From assembly GCF_010015445.1 (NCBI RefSeq), contig NC_053126.1, forward strand, positions 17,562,169 to 17,626,168: a stretch of 64,000 nt of DNA, read 5' to 3'. Below are positions 34,541 through 47,482 of this stretch, piece by piece. The translations under genes and the position numbers were made by a program. Source of the DNA: Perca fluviatilis (taxonomy: Eukaryota > Chordata > Actinopteri > Perciformes > Percidae). Positions within the stretch are counted from its first letter, which is position 1; each line of letters starts with the position of its first letter. The notes under the pieces were generated by a model. It saw nothing but the letters and a program-made list of their open reading frames with translations. It was not told the DNA's origin and ran no database searches.

Positions 34541-35522
34541 CATGGAACTGATGAGGATCGGTTGTTATTCAGATTTTATATGACTTATCTTATGACTAGA
34601 CATCTATTAATACCCCTTAAAGCTTTTGGAGGTTTGACGCCTTCTCCTGCTCATCAATCCATTCTCTGGCTAACTGACACCACAACAGAGGAGGAACTAT
34701 TCTGGTGATACACATTGTTATGCATTCATTACCCTTTATGAACAGTTTAATTAGTGAAAACAAGAAAACAACGCAAACAACATTTTAGAGCAAGAGAAAG
34801 CGGTTGATACTGAATCAGATCAATTTGGCTCAGGCTGAGACAGCAGGGATCATTATGTTATCTATAATGTGTTTGTTAAGTAAATAAAAAATAGAAATGT
34901 TTTTAAAACAGTCGGAGAGCTGAGTATCATTAGTTAGAAAACAAATGATCTTCATCTGAGATCCACTAAAAAGTTACAAAAGTGTGGACAATCAGCAGAG
35001 TGTTAAATTATTATGACTAATATGCATAATAATGTAATTGACTCTTATTTGCACCACAGCTTAGAAAAGGGCTATTACCAGGGGTGGTGGAAATCTTTCT
35101 CCAAAGCTGCCACCAATTAAAGAATCGTTTCAGGATCACTGCTGTGTTTTAGAAATGCACATCTTGAGAGAAGGTTGTTTGAGTAGCACTTTTTGCTTTT
35201 CCAGCAACATCATATTTGCTTGCTTTTTTATGGAATACATCTGTGAAGTTTCTTTTTTTTCTGTGTCCATCAGGCTCAGCTTTATCGATCGTCTTCTACA
35301 TAAAATTGAACCGGCCATCTTTTTTTGTTAGCTCACATAAGCTGCCTCACCACTAATGAGCTACTGCACCAACTGATGGGTACATTTTACTCTATTTATT
35401 TTATTATATGTAACCTTGACAACAAGCCTAAACTCAACCTAGTTGCATTACATTAACATTACATTGGTTCAGAACCTATATCTAGTTCTACACACTGCCA
35501 GCAAGAGGGACTATTTTTCTCT

Positions 35523-35526
<4 letters not shown>
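34541..35526. other. no gene recognised
   Basis: AT-rich non-coding DNA upstream (in LINE orientation) of the second LINE. The first part may include its 5' UTR, but no boundary can be seen. Confidence 0.45.
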
Positions 35527-35597
<71 letters not shown>

Positions 35598-35603
35598 CAC
35601 ACA
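35527..35603. repeat. (AC)n microsatellite
   Basis: About 38 AC units with a single interruption (acaaac) near 35580. The frames crossing it are Thr-His or Val-Cys repeats and not genes. Confidence 0.97.
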
Positions 35604-38600
35604 GGTTTGTCTGATTGAAGCTGCCTGGCCACAGTATTTGTTGAGAGCTTGGTCTGTCATTCATGCTGTGTGTGGCCTGAGGGAGGACAGAGTTCTCCAA
35701 ACTGCAGTAGCACAATGAATTTCAGTGAAGGAATTAAGTTGCTGTCTTGAACTTCTTCACGTTCTATATCTTAAGTCTAAAGTCTCAGTTGACACTGATA
35801 TATATCAGGAATACTCACTGAAGGTAGTTGCAATTTGAACATTTCAGGGTTGACTTTTGTTTTCATTTTGTAGTTTTACAGAGATATTGTTAATATGCAT
35901 TCATTATTATACATGTAAACCTTATGTGCTGTATAAGGACACATGCTTTGTTGTTTTAACTAAATGTCAAATATGCCTGTGTGCACAGTAACATTCAGAT
36001 GAAATTATAGGAATAGGAAGATTTATTTTCTCCCTGAAGAGCAAAGGTTTTGTTAGGTGATTTACTGTATATGAGACTAAAGACACAGTGTCTTTTCGAT
36101 CTAGTGACTGTCTTGAAATAAGCAGAGAAATAAAATAATTCAGTGAGAACAACATTAGCAGCCTACTGTGCACCAATAGCTTCACTAGCCTCATTTGGAG
36201 CCATGTTTTAAATCTGCAGACAGTTTTACCTCTCTGACCTTTGCTCATTTTAAATCCACTTACTAAGTAGTTTGACTGCAAGTCCTGTGACCTGGATGAC
36301 TGAGAATTCCCACAGACATATACATTGCTTTGCTTTGCTATTTTTTTCCACAGCGTCCTCTCTTTTTAAAAGTGTCTAATGAAGATAAATCAAGGTCAAC
36401 ACTGCAACAATACCTAATTTAAATATATATTTCCCTAAGTCTGCAGGGAAATTACTGCTCTTGTGACACATAATTTTAGCCTGGTGCTTTGGTTTGTGAA
36501 AGCATCTTAATGTGGACATTAGCTTTTGAACCCTAATGATTCTGTGCAGAATGAACTCATCAGGGCATTAAACACTGGGGAGACCCCTTCAAGTAACTGG
36601 CTTACATTACAGTACTGCTGTCATCTGTTGCATGTTGGAGGAAACAAGTGAGGAGGTGAAACTTCTAATACATGTACTCTGAAAGTACTACAACAAAAAT
36701 ATAAGACTGACAGCACCATCCTCCATGCTTTATGGCTGTAACAAACATGGCCATATTTCCCAGGAGGTTTCCATTTATTTATCATTATGTTCACTTGGCA
36801 CACATTGGTTGGTGAATCCTCCACCCTTTCGATTCCTTTTGCTGCCAACTGTAAATTAAAATTTGTCCTTGACGGGATAGTTGGGATGTTCTTTTATATT
36901 ATGTCATGCTCATATGGAATTTAGTTCATTTCCTTGGCAGCAGCACAAGCGCTCCAAGCTCCCACCATGCCTTATGAATACAGAGACACTTACAGCTGCA
37001 GTGACAGCAGTATGGGTGAGAAATGCAAAACAGATTTTGCTAAATGGATTCTGAAATTATGAAGTCTTCCTTTAATTGACCTGCCCGGTGGTAAAACTAT
37101 TGTATTGCTACTGTAATAGCAGCTGCATTGACTATGCAATATAGCTCTCACTTCCCTCTCTTTTGATAAATGCAAATCGATTCTGAATATGTTTGAGCTG
37201 TAGCATCACTGTTAATTGATTTTCCGCTCAACAAAGTAATTTTTTTCTTTTGACTGATTATTTAGTTCTTGAAAAGCAGTCGCAAGCCTTCAGGTAAAGT
37301 CAATTTAAAGTGTGTTGAATAAAGTGTTTAGCTTCTGACTGGAAATACATTGTGGAGAATCCTGAGTGACATTTTACTTAGATTCTTACTAAACTAATAT
37401 CAATCCTGATAGGAGACGTACCTTTAATATGCAAAGACAGCAGAAGCTGTATCTGACGTGTTATCACAAGTTTTCTCACATCTTCACTGTATTTCCTTTA
37501 TTTTATACTTGTGTACAGTCCTTTCAGTTTGAAGGTGATAGTGAATGTTAAAGTGTTGCTGATTTCTACACAGAGATTGACAGCCCCCGTTCACTACAGC
37601 AGTTGTTATTTTTAAAGTTCAGCGGAGCTCCAGTGGCTGCAGGGTCCGTGTGATGCAGATGCAGCCATGCAGAACTTCACTTGGGAAGACATCAGTTCAT
37701 TCCCACCTGTACCTGAGGCATTTCCTTTGACAGAATATCTTAGATTATTCTGTTCTTTTATTCACCATTAAAACATTTAACCCTTGATTGTTCTAATAGA
37801 TAAAATGTTTATTAGCCCGGACATCTTGAATGATAGTTACTATAGCTACTGTAATTTTGAATAATGTTTGTTATGCATTGACAGTATTAGAAATATATTG
37901 CATGGAATGAAAACATGTGATTCAATATGCTAAACAAGTCTCATGGTGTTATGATGTTTTGAGCAAAATGAATGATGAAGACGTACGAAAAGCACAACCA
38001 TACCCACACCAATTAAGGGTTTCTTTAAAAATGCATTTAAAGGAATGACATTTTGGGAAATTTGCTTCGCTAACCTGCTGACGATTGATAGAAAGCATTT
38101 TTGTTATGTTATAGCCCATACAAGGAGTGGCACTAGAGCAGTACAAATAAAGCAATACTTTGCAACATGAAACTATACTGTATACCAGCAACTTCGTTTT
38201 TTCACTGTGTTGTGAGGGGTGTTGCAAGTGTTTCTCCCAAGACAGGGCAATGCAATCCATGCAATTTCCTTGTCAGTTGTCTTGTTGCCTTTTTTCTTTA
38301 TCTGTCGAAAAATCCCAAATTCTGCCACGTAGCAGATTTAAAACTTGACAGCAGCTCAGTTTCAGTTTCACCGCAGTCCACCCTGTCTCCCCCAGGTTTC
38401 TAAACCCTATAATGAGTTCAGACAGGCTCACTACAAGTATGATGACCCATGCCAAGACTTAGTAGCAAAATAACTTTACAAATGCTTTAAACAGGTTTAA
38501 GCAGCCAGATAATTCAGATAGATATAAAATAAGAAGTGCTCCTAATAAAGAAAGTCAAAACATTAAATCCCATTAGAAAAACTCACAACTTACATATCGA

Positions 38601-38660
38601 CAGTGTGGGCTCTGTGTGTTTGGGGTAACAAGATACAATGTGTCAGGGCTTGGGTTAGGT
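35604..38660. other. no gene recognised
   Basis: Three kilobases of ordinary-looking non-coding DNA. I find no inverted ends, tandem arrays or domain-bearing frames. Confidence 0.45.
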
Positions 38661-38668
38661 GTTTTTTA

Positions 38669-39843
38669 CAGTTTTTTTCGATTGCTAAACGACAGGGGGC
38701 ACAACTGGAGTCACATGTGCAAAACGCTAACTACAGTCTGAACAGCAGCAGTTCATGTGGACCAAACTCTAGTTCGTTTTTCATTGCTTGAACACAGTTT
38801 TCAAAACTCTACACACTTATCCCATGACTTTAACCACAACGTGCACAACACTGTAGATTTACAGCACTTTGTTCAAATGCTAACACACTGCTGTCAAAAC
38901 TGTTAACCACACATTCAAAACAGAATAGATTTCAGTCTGGTGCCTATCAAACACTGCTGATTGCAATTTTAGCTGAAAGCCTAAGCAAGTGTCTTGTTTT
39001 AGACTAGTTAGTGAACATATACGGTATTTATACAGAGAAAGCTCAGAAAGTCTTTTTTTGTATACAAACACCAAATAAGAATGAAACTATCATACACTGT
39101 ACTGTTTGAGAGAAACAGGTAAAAGAGCAAAGATACTACAGTAATATGTCCAGGTAAGATGTCTAAGGGTATGTACACAGCTATAAAAAAAAGTGAAAAA
39201 CACTATATCTTTACAATAGTAAAACTACGTTCTTACTGTTTTTCAGAAAGTAATGGAAGTGAAAGCAATGGAAACACCACATTCATTTGTATTTAGAGAT
39301 GATGCAGACATCCAATGTGATGAAGAAAACCTGCCACATGATGCTGGAGAGAGGCAGGCTTAGTCACACTATTCGTTGGTACTGTTATGTACTTTTAGTT
39401 TTTTTCCTCCAGTAATTCCATAAATTACAAGAGACAAAATACTTTATTGAAGAAAACTGCTGATTTTCATTCCTTCTTGTTTACCTTATGTAAAAATTGG
39501 TATGCTATACAATCTATATTTTTTCCTTAAATAAACTGTTGAGTAGTGTCAAGTCACTCAAATTGTTCAAACTGTAAAGATGAAAAAGTTTGTAATTTCT
39601 GTATTGGTGTTTGATGCTAGTGTTTTTACCCTCAGTGTGTTCTGAGTGACAGTGTGTGTTATCTCAGTGAGGCCTGTGCATAGTGTTTGAGACGTGTGTT
39701 AAGAGTTGTGTTGCTTTGAATGAGTTTTGCAGGTGATGTGAACTGTTTAGTTCAGGTGACTGTAGGTAGTGCAGACTGTAGTTTGAGTTTTGCACATGTG
39801 ACTCCAGTTGTGCCCACTGTCGTTTAGCAATTGGAAAAAACTG
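38669..39843. mobile_element. mariner-like non-autonomous element, copy 3
   Basis: The left end cagtttttttcgattgctaa and the reverse complement of the right end cagttttttccaattgctaa are flanked by TA (38667-38668, 39844-39845). It follows copy 2 nearly base for base, with a few substitutions and a 5-bp insertion near 39137. It is not inside any other element I can identify. Confidence 0.93.
39120..39363 (+). pseudogene. mariner-like transposase fragment with 93-bp intron, copy 3
   Basis: Donor gtaag opens at 39154 and ttttcag ends at 39246, again 93 bp. The downstream 39-codon frame is open to TAG at 39361 and ends GERQA instead of GERQD. The 5-bp insertion upstream breaks the first segment. 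Confidence 0.5.
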
Positions 39844-39845
39844 TA

Positions 39846-40415
39846 AGTCCTCAAGGCATGTCATGAAGTTTTGTAAAAATTTAACAATGCAAGAGAGTGT
39901 ATGTTTTCATTGGAATGATGTCTGACTTTAGACAGATAACTTTTCTTTTTATCTGCAAATTGTTCTGCTGGGAGATGACTTCCTGGCGTCGGTCTCTGGA
40001 GGCAGGAGGCAGCAGAGGCCTCGGGCTTGTCTTTTGGTTTGACTGGAGGAGGGGCTCCAGGGAGCAGAAGAGGGGAACCATCTGCCCCTGTGAAAAGCTA
40101 GGAGGTAAGAGAGAAGAGGAGTGATAACGAATACCTTAGAGTAAATTAAATTAATAACAGAGCATTAGGCCTACTTTAGTGCTCAGGTCTGTTTCGGAGT
40201 CAAACAGGGATTGGTACTGATCCTATAGCAATTTTGTGAATTGAATTGAATTTCAGTACAAAGTTGTAAGATATTCATAATTAGGAGTAGAACACAGTGA
40301 CACACATCTTAGCTCCACCGGAAGTGTTCAAGTTACTACAAGGAACTTTTATTTTGTCTTCATTTTGGCAGCCGCTGTGGACAAACGTAGTAGTGTTTCT
40401 ATGAGCACTGTTGCT
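39846..40415. other. no gene recognised
   Basis: Non-coding sequence between mariner copy 3 and the SINE. Nothing further seen. Confidence 0.45.
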
Positions 40416-40618
40416 ATTACATTACATGTCATTTAACTGACACTTTTACCCAAAGCAACATACAATTGCTATATATGTCAGAAGTTGCATGCCTCTGGAG
40501 CAACTTGGAGTTAAGTGTTTTGCTCAGGGACACATTGGTTAATGCATCCCAGTGGGAATTGAACCCAGGTCTCCCACACCAAAGGTATGTGTCTTATCCA
40601 CTGCGCCATCACCAAACT
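40416..40618 (-). mobile_element. tRNA-derived SINE, V-SINE-like
   Basis: On the minus strand, tggcgcagtggataagac (A box) and gggttcaattccc (B box) stand at tRNA spacing. A 'tgagcaaaacacttaactcc' body follows, then a 'tgctttgggtaaaagtgtca' tail with terminal atgtaatg units. Tails of this kind are shared by fish V-SINE-type elements and L2-type LINEs that mobilise them. The assignment to V-SINE is by recollection of the tail, not by search. Confidence 0.82.
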
Positions 40619-42599
40619 GAGACTGTTTCATAACCACTTTAAAACTCCTTGTAGTAACTTTAAATCAATTTGAAAAGGTAAAACCAGCTGTTCTTGGCAG
40701 TTTATTTTGGTCCACATGACTCTCGGTATTATGTAGTGTATGAGTTTCCTGTTGGAAGAAACACGGACTTCATCCATTAAAAAAGTAAAAGAACACTCCT
40801 TACTGATCAAGTTGTTTCTCCTAATCCAATCCCTTAACTGCTGGCACTGCACAGGTGTAAAAATAACAAAGACACTTACCGCTCTCTGTTTGCTTTGTGC
40901 TGTTGACTTCGCTGTGCACCAGTGGTTCATGAAAATCAGGCCCTTGAAGTTCATGATAACCATTCTCACGTATTTCTACATGTAACTGATGCTATCTTGT
41001 TACACTCATGATCCGTGGCTAATCTTCCAAATTCAACAGCAAACAGAAAATCCAGAGATAAAGAGTCATAAATAACCAGGCATTACATGGTATGGTATTT
41101 ACAATGTGTCTGTTTCTATCACTGTATGAATGTTACACTGTATGAATTCTACACCTTGTATTTAAATTGTTTAAAATAAAATTGGCCTCTTTGAGCATTA
41201 CTGCCATAATCAATACAGTCTATGTTGGTCATCATGTCAGATATATGCAGGTAATGGAATAAATCAGAGCTTGTTGAAAAACAACTTACTTACATTTATA
41301 ACAACTTAGAGGTTATTGTCCAATTTGCAAACAAGGAAGTAAGGTGATGGAGTAAGAGCGCAAAACTCCGCACAAGGATGGGAGTTTTGGAGTTTAACCC
41401 AGGAAATTGGAGTTTGGGTCCCAAGTTTTTTTTGTTGCTAAACCTAACTACTTCTGCTTTACAACGTTAAATAGAATAATCACGTGATAAAAACTGCCAC
41501 CGCAATCACATGTTTAAAACAGTCATCATGCAGCTGTTTCACAATGTTAAATAGAATGATATTATGTGTCGTTTTTGGAGTCATTGGCAATCGCCCTATT
41601 CTGTTGTTTAGGTACTGTATGAGGGCGGGTTGGCAAATTGGCTGCACCAAGGGCATTAAGTGAAAATCTCACAAAAGCTATGTCCACCAGTCCTGCAACT
41701 AATTACAATTATTATACTTTTTTCCCTCAAACTAGTTGGAGATGTTTTATATTTTAAGGTTTAATCAAAGCTGACAAGTGGTGTGGCTGGGGCTCAACAG
41801 GTGCAGCGGGTTGTCCAGTAATTGTAATTGTTTGATCAGGTTTGATCTCTATTTAAAATGTCTTATTTTCTTTGACATGTTAAACAAGCAAAGGTATTCA
41901 GTTCACAATAATATGGAAAAAAAAGATTCTGCATGTTTAAAAATATCTTTACAAAGAAATGTAAGGTCATTTAACTTAATTAATACTGTGTGTAATAATT
42001 TGTTGTATGAGAATGAAAAATAAATAGTTTTGTTACAGATCTGCAACGAGTATTGGTACTACACAGTCAGTAGAGTATGACATGCATTGAGAGATTCTTT
42101 TAGGCAAAAGGTTGCTTTTGATTTGTTTGGTTTTAGCCTTTTAAGTCCAATGGAGGTATTCTGGATATTATTGTTATATTAGAGCTCTGTAAACAGGACA
42201 GATGGCATCTCATGAAGAAATATCCCAAATGTTCACACATTAGTTTTTTTCAAATAAAAGATATTAGTGTAGACAGCCTTACGGCCCAAATATACTGTAT
42301 ATAATGACTTACAACCTGTCTTTCTATTGTATAAGGATCTTTTTGTTTATCTTCAGCTCTCCCACTTACAATTGGTGTGATACTGAAGGCCAACAAAGAG
42401 CAACTATCCTTGGTGTTGGAGGCAGGCAGAGCTGAACTGGAAACCATGGCAACACAGTGCTTCCCTCTCTAATCCCTTGGCCCTGCCAGAGAGTAGACAA
42501 ATACCTGTGCAAGCCCCGGCCTATTCAACACCTGCATAAAAGGAAACCTTCCCAATCTGCGCGATATGAAAATACACCAGGGAGGAAGAGTTTTGATGG
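40619..42599. other. no gene; weak old repeat near 41335-41640
   Basis: The stretch from 41335 includes words such as gttgctaaacctaactac and a doubled 'acaatgttaaatagaat' phrase (41463 and 41542). It resembles decayed fish interspersed repeat, also glimpsed at 7735-7830. The rest is featureless. Confidence 0.4.
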
Positions 42600-42950
42600 A
42601 CTGTTTTCCTACAGTATCTCCATACTACGCATTCTCATGAACGCACATTCACATGAACGGGTTTGTATGATATACGAAAATGTAGGCAAAAAAAATAAAT
42701 TGTATGATATCTTACGAAATTACGGCGACCACCAATTAGTCAGGTGATGGCGAGCGGTCACGTGACAGTTAAGTTTAGCCGACTGGTCACCTAAAGTTTA
42801 GCCAACAAAAGGTGACTGTGAGATGGGTACCGGTAACTGCGAGGTGACGGTCGTGACAGCGGCCGTGACAGTTAAGTTTAGCTACAAAAAGGTGACTGTC
42901 ATGCGTCGACGGGACAGTTAAGTTTAGGCATCAAAACAACTAGGTTAGAA
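42600..42950. repeat. unclassified repeat with a recurring 'gacagttaagtttag' motif
   Basis: The phrase gtgacagttaagtttagc recurs at about 42764 and 42867, with gacagttaagtttaggc at 42914; an 'aaaggtgactgt' phrase recurs between them. The 5' part holds 'atgatatacgaaaatg' and 'atgatatcttacgaaat' near-palindromic words. No terminal repeats are defined. Confidence 0.6.
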
Positions 42951-43183
42951 AAAGTTTGTTGTCTGTGTAAAAACTATGTTTCATATTATCTATTTTGTTT
43001 GTCTGTCACTATAATTTCTCTTTGTACACTTAACAGAATTGCATGTATAATATTTACATTTGTCATCTTCTCATGTTTTGTTTTTAGGTTTTACCTTTCT
43101 ATACACAAGATGGCATACAATAAGCCCAACACATCCTCACATCTAAACAACATTATACTGTAGATGGATTTTCAAAGGCTCCC

Positions 43184-44390
43184 ACAGTGACACATACAAC
43201 CGTTCTATTTACTGCCACACGTTGGCTGTTTAATAATGTGACGTAATCATATGACTTTTCTATTAACACGTAGTTGTGAAATAGAACTAGATAAGGTAAC
43301 AAAAATACTTAGTTGGGGTTACTAAAACATCAGGGATTGGCTTAAAATAAGTCACCTAAAACTACTAAAACAAGGAAGTAACGTGACGACACAGACGTCA
43401 TTGTGTCACTTACTTAAAGCGCCCATATTATGCTCATTTTCAGGTTCATAACTGTATTTTAAGCTTGTAACAGAATAGGTTTACATGGTTTAATTTTCAA
43501 AAAACACCATATTTTTGTTGTACTGCACAGCTCTCTCTCACTGCTGCAGATCCTCTTTTCACCTGGTTTCTGTTTCAGCTACAGAGTGAGACCTCTTTTC
43601 ATCTTCTTCTTCTGTACTATCTTTGATTGCACTCGCACATGCTCAGTAGTTCAGATGTAGATCATGTCAGCTAGCTAACTCTAGAGACAGTAAAAGAAAG
43701 CCTGTTTCAACAACTTTGGTCAGTTACAAGGCAGGATTAGCTGGGAGACTTCTAAATGAGGGCACACATGTAAGTAGTTCTTTTGTAGATTATGGTGAAC
43801 TTGTGTGTGTTGTAGCAGTGCTTGGCTATTGAGAACGACATAGCATGCTAGCGTTAGCATGCTAATGCTAACGGTTAGCATGCTAACGAGCTAACGGTTG
43901 TGGTTAGCCAGCTCATTTCGGACTGTGACGTCACAGCCGATTTTGAACAGCTCACTAGGAGACTGAAGGCAGGACACATTCAGAAACTGTTTCTCACTCA
44001 AAACACCATGGATGGATTTTTTTCAAAGTTTGTATGTGTGTGGAAGCACCAGAGACACAAAAGAACACCCCAAATCCCAGAAAAAGTGACTTTTTCATAA
44101 TATGGGCACTTTAAATTTCAAAATGACATTTGACTTTTGGTTTTACACGGAACACCGACCCTGGTCTCCTGAGTGAAAGTCCTGTGTTTGTGTGACCCAT
44201 CCCCCACCCTAACCTGCCTCCTTACGCGGAACTAGGCGCTCTTATACTTTAGCTTTTAACCTTTTCTTATAGTGTCAGCTCACTTCCTCATTCGCTCTCC
44301 CGACTATTACCACAGCCACGAGAGGTCGCTGCCTAACAAGAAACATTATTAATTTTGGGTCATTATGAGCCGCTTGCATAATCGACCTCC
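43184..44390. repeat. unclassified interspersed repeat split by a TTAA element
   Basis: It shares the phrases described at 30885-31092 and runs through 43375. The TTAA element at 43418-44110 interrupts it, and it resumes at 44115 and ends around tgggtcattatgagcc (44358). I cannot assign a class. Confidence 0.55.
43418..44110. mobile_element. TTAA-flanked non-autonomous element, simple form
   Basis: The ends agcgcccatattatgctc and, in reverse complement, agtgcccatattatgaaa are flanked by TTAA (43414-43417, 44111-44114). The left half follows the left arm of the palindromic copy at 28723. The right end is unrelated beyond the terminal ~17 bp. A cluster of gcatgcta/gctaacg words lies at 43842-43898. 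Confidence 0.88.
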
Positions 44391-45036
44391 ACAGTCGTCA
44401 GAAGCTACTGCAGTTCAATGAAAGAGTACCTCTTTGTGTAACTTAATTCACACAGAAGACACTATGTATGCATTGAGAAGGTGAAAGCTTGTTAGCAGGA
44501 GGAAGCAATGTCACAGTTTGTAAGTTAATTAATAACATTTATTTTAAGGTCTACAATCAGTCTACACTTCTCACAGCATAGATTAAAACTCAAGTGATAC
44601 TGTGCATGTAATATAAATTACATATAATTACATATTAAGTCATATTAAATGGGTATAATTGGCATGGAGAACTGATAATTTGAGTGTTTAATGCAGTCAC
44701 ATTTATCTTTCATATTGTGCTGTGATCAGTGAACCTGAAACTCATTGTAATATCAAAGAAAAGGGAGAAAAGGCTGCTTCTTGATTCTTGTCTTGAGTTG
44801 ATGTCCTTGATTTTATTTTTTTCAAAGTCCATTATTCAAGATGGATAGTGGATAATGTGATGGACTGCATAATTACATCTGTGATAAATAATGAATGCAA
44901 AATGGTGCTGTTAACAAAATCTAATTAAAATTCAGATGGAAAAAAGGTGAGATTGTCTTACATGACCTTTATAGTGTCACTGTGACCCCCCCGTGGCACT
45001 GCACCATCCAGGCATGGAAGACGGGTGTCACAAGTA
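44391..45036. other. no gene recognised
   Basis: AT-rich non-coding DNA with no recognisable structure. Confidence 0.45.
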
Positions 45037-45146
45037 TAGACTGTATAAAATATGGACGTAGTCTCTGTGACATCACCTACACTGTAGGTTTCTTAAGAGC
45101 CAAAATGAAGCTCAAAGCAGGCTGAATGAAGCCTACAGTCTATGCC
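45037..45146. repeat. short inverted-repeat element or repeat fragment
   Basis: tatagactgta at 45037 is mirrored by tacagtctatg near 45136, about 100 bp apart. The interior ggacgtagtctctgtgacat resembles a common fish interspersed repeat. Class unknown. Confidence 0.5.
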
Positions 45147-47309
45147 TATGCTCACTTCCTGCCACCTGTCACTCAAAGTCACCTGTCACTCAAAGCCGAA
45201 CATCCTTAATTGTGCATAACTTTTAGCCTGAATATAATTCAAGCGGGTGAGTTATAAAAACATATTCCCCATAGTCATAAGAAACAAGGACATATAAGTC
45301 TGATTCATTATTCATTATATTCTACATTTGTAAATGCATCATATGTAAAATTGTGTTTAAAATGAGGATACATCTACATAAAGCCAATCAATAACTAATG
45401 GAGACTGTCCTTCAAGATACTTGCCCACTGATGTTGTTATGGAGCTAAAAAAGTCTGCAGATCGCATGAAAACAAACTTAATTTTGTTCACTACTGCTGG
45501 AGAGGATGAGTAGACAAAGATAACATACTACAGGCCAACCAGCTCTCCCCTCCTACCTGCTGTCTCTTACAGTCTCTCACAGTCTCCAGGAGAAGACAGC
45601 TAGGGCCTTCAGTGTCTGTAGTTCGGGCCAACCACAACAGTGCTTACCATCTGCTGCCAGACTTGGCGTGTCACCTGTAACATCTGCTGCTAGACCTCTT
45701 CATAGGTGACCCTCAGCTAAAGAGGGTGTCACCTCTGCTTGGCCATGTCCTCCTGTTGTGTTGGAACCCCCATCCACCCCGCTGCAAGAACCTTCCTGAA
45801 CATGCACTAACAGGAAACTGAGTCAACTCAACCTGCCTTAGGATTAGGCCTCGTCTCACTGTACCTGACCTTCTCACTCTGCCTAGACTAACACAAAACT
45901 AAGTAGGGAAAAACATCTGCACAGCACCATGTCTCTGACTCTTTCCATGCTGTGTGTTCAGGACATTGATCATTAACTGTGTTTTCATTCAACTCTTGGC
46001 ACAAGCAAAGTCAGAAAAGTGTGACAAATTAGACAGACACACAGGGAACGTACACTGACCATGGGCATAGCATGCCAAGAAAGGCATGAAACCCAAATGG
46101 ATGGAACAGTTGTGATTTACAGAAATACTTGATGTGTGTGATGGGCAGCGACAGTAGGCAGAGGCACAACAGCTTTTTGTTTTTCAGTATGGTCACAAGA
46201 TGGTTTACAAGGGATGCACATCCACCCCTAATGGAATGAATAAAATGATTTATTTAGTATGTGCTTCCAGGATATTTGATATGCTTGGCTACGTTTAGCC
46301 CAAGGCCTCATCATAATGAAACAGCAAGCAGTCAGAGTTGCAGAAGAGGCATCTTACTGGAAGAGGAGAGTAAACTGTGCCTGAGGCTCTGTTAAATGAT
46401 GCTACTCGGCGACAGTCACACCCTCATTTCTCTTCTTGTCAATACAATTCTCAGCAACAGAGGCTGGTGAAATACATCCAAAACATGCCTGATTACAAAT
46501 TACAATTACGCTATTAACAAATGTCTCCAAATAAATAACACTGTTACATCAGCCATTCATCAATTTCACGATACTGTCTATTCATATTCATTCTTATAGT
46601 GCCACTTTAGTTAAAAATGCTCCGAGCCAGTTAATTCAATGACCTGTGAAATTCCTGGAGGATGATGTAGTTCTTAAACTACATGGTATAATGTCTTCTT
46701 AATGTCAGCTATATTCAAGCATTCCATAAATCATGTTATGCAGACATTTTGTGTGGTGTAGTGAATACTAAATTAATTTCTTTGTATTAAAAAAAAAAAT
46801 AACTTTGAGAGAAAGCTGCAGCAGAATCCCCCAGTGTCGTCTTTTCAACTGCTTTCTGGTTATGTACTGGTTGACAGAATTGTTTCCAAAGACTTTCGGA
46901 CATTCGTTTTTATGACTCTTCTTCCCTTGACTCTCTTCAATCTTAGATGCTATTGACCTTTTTTTTTAAACAGAAAAAGCCGTAGGGGAAATCATTCTGC
47001 TTTCAACTATTCTCCATTTTCTGTTGGTCTTGACTGTTCAGTATCTTCACTGTCTTAAATTAGCCAACAGTGTGCCTCAGGAATCCATCTTTGTAAGTCT
47101 GTATGTAGCTCTAATTGGCCAAACAGTTCCCAAAGCACATCACTATCTAACCATAAAATGTAGTGACTTTAAAAGATTGCACCTCTTTAAAGACTGTAAA
47201 AATGTGAATTTAGAACATTCCACATACAGTCACCAAATGTCATGCTGTCTCACGTGTATAGAGCAACAGCTTGTACATTATCCCATACTAGCACCATAAA
47301 ATCTCGTAT
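45147..47309. other. no gene recognised
   Basis: Nothing defensible. 'cacctgtcactcaaag' occurs twice in a row at 45164 and 45181. The remaining sequence lacks repeats with ends. Confidence 0.45.
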
Positions 47310-47482
47310 TTTATCTGCTTTTATATTTTTAACTGTGTTTAACTGCTCTTTAATGTTTAATTTCTTATACTGCATGGTAACTTTTATTCTTGTATTTTAA
47401 TCGTTTTTATGTAAAGCACTTTGAATTGCCCTGTTGCTGAAATGTGCTATACAAATAAAGCTGCCTTGCCTTGCCTTGTCAA
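47310..47482 (+). mobile_element. LINE 3' UTR/tail, 5'-truncated
   Basis: The sequence ends aaagcactttgaattgccct, then gtgctatacaaataaagctg, then short ccttg units (47464-47479). This is the typical 3' end of fish L2/CR1-type LINEs. No ORF2 is readable upstream, so only the tail inserted. The start is approximate. Confidence 0.75.

Noticed and set aside
40550..40618. tRNA gene on the minus strand
   Set aside because: It is the head of a V-SINE-like element, with a SINE body and a LINE-type tail.
42457..42747. 96-residue plus-strand frame
   Set aside because: No motif, and its second half overlaps the start of an unclassified repeat.
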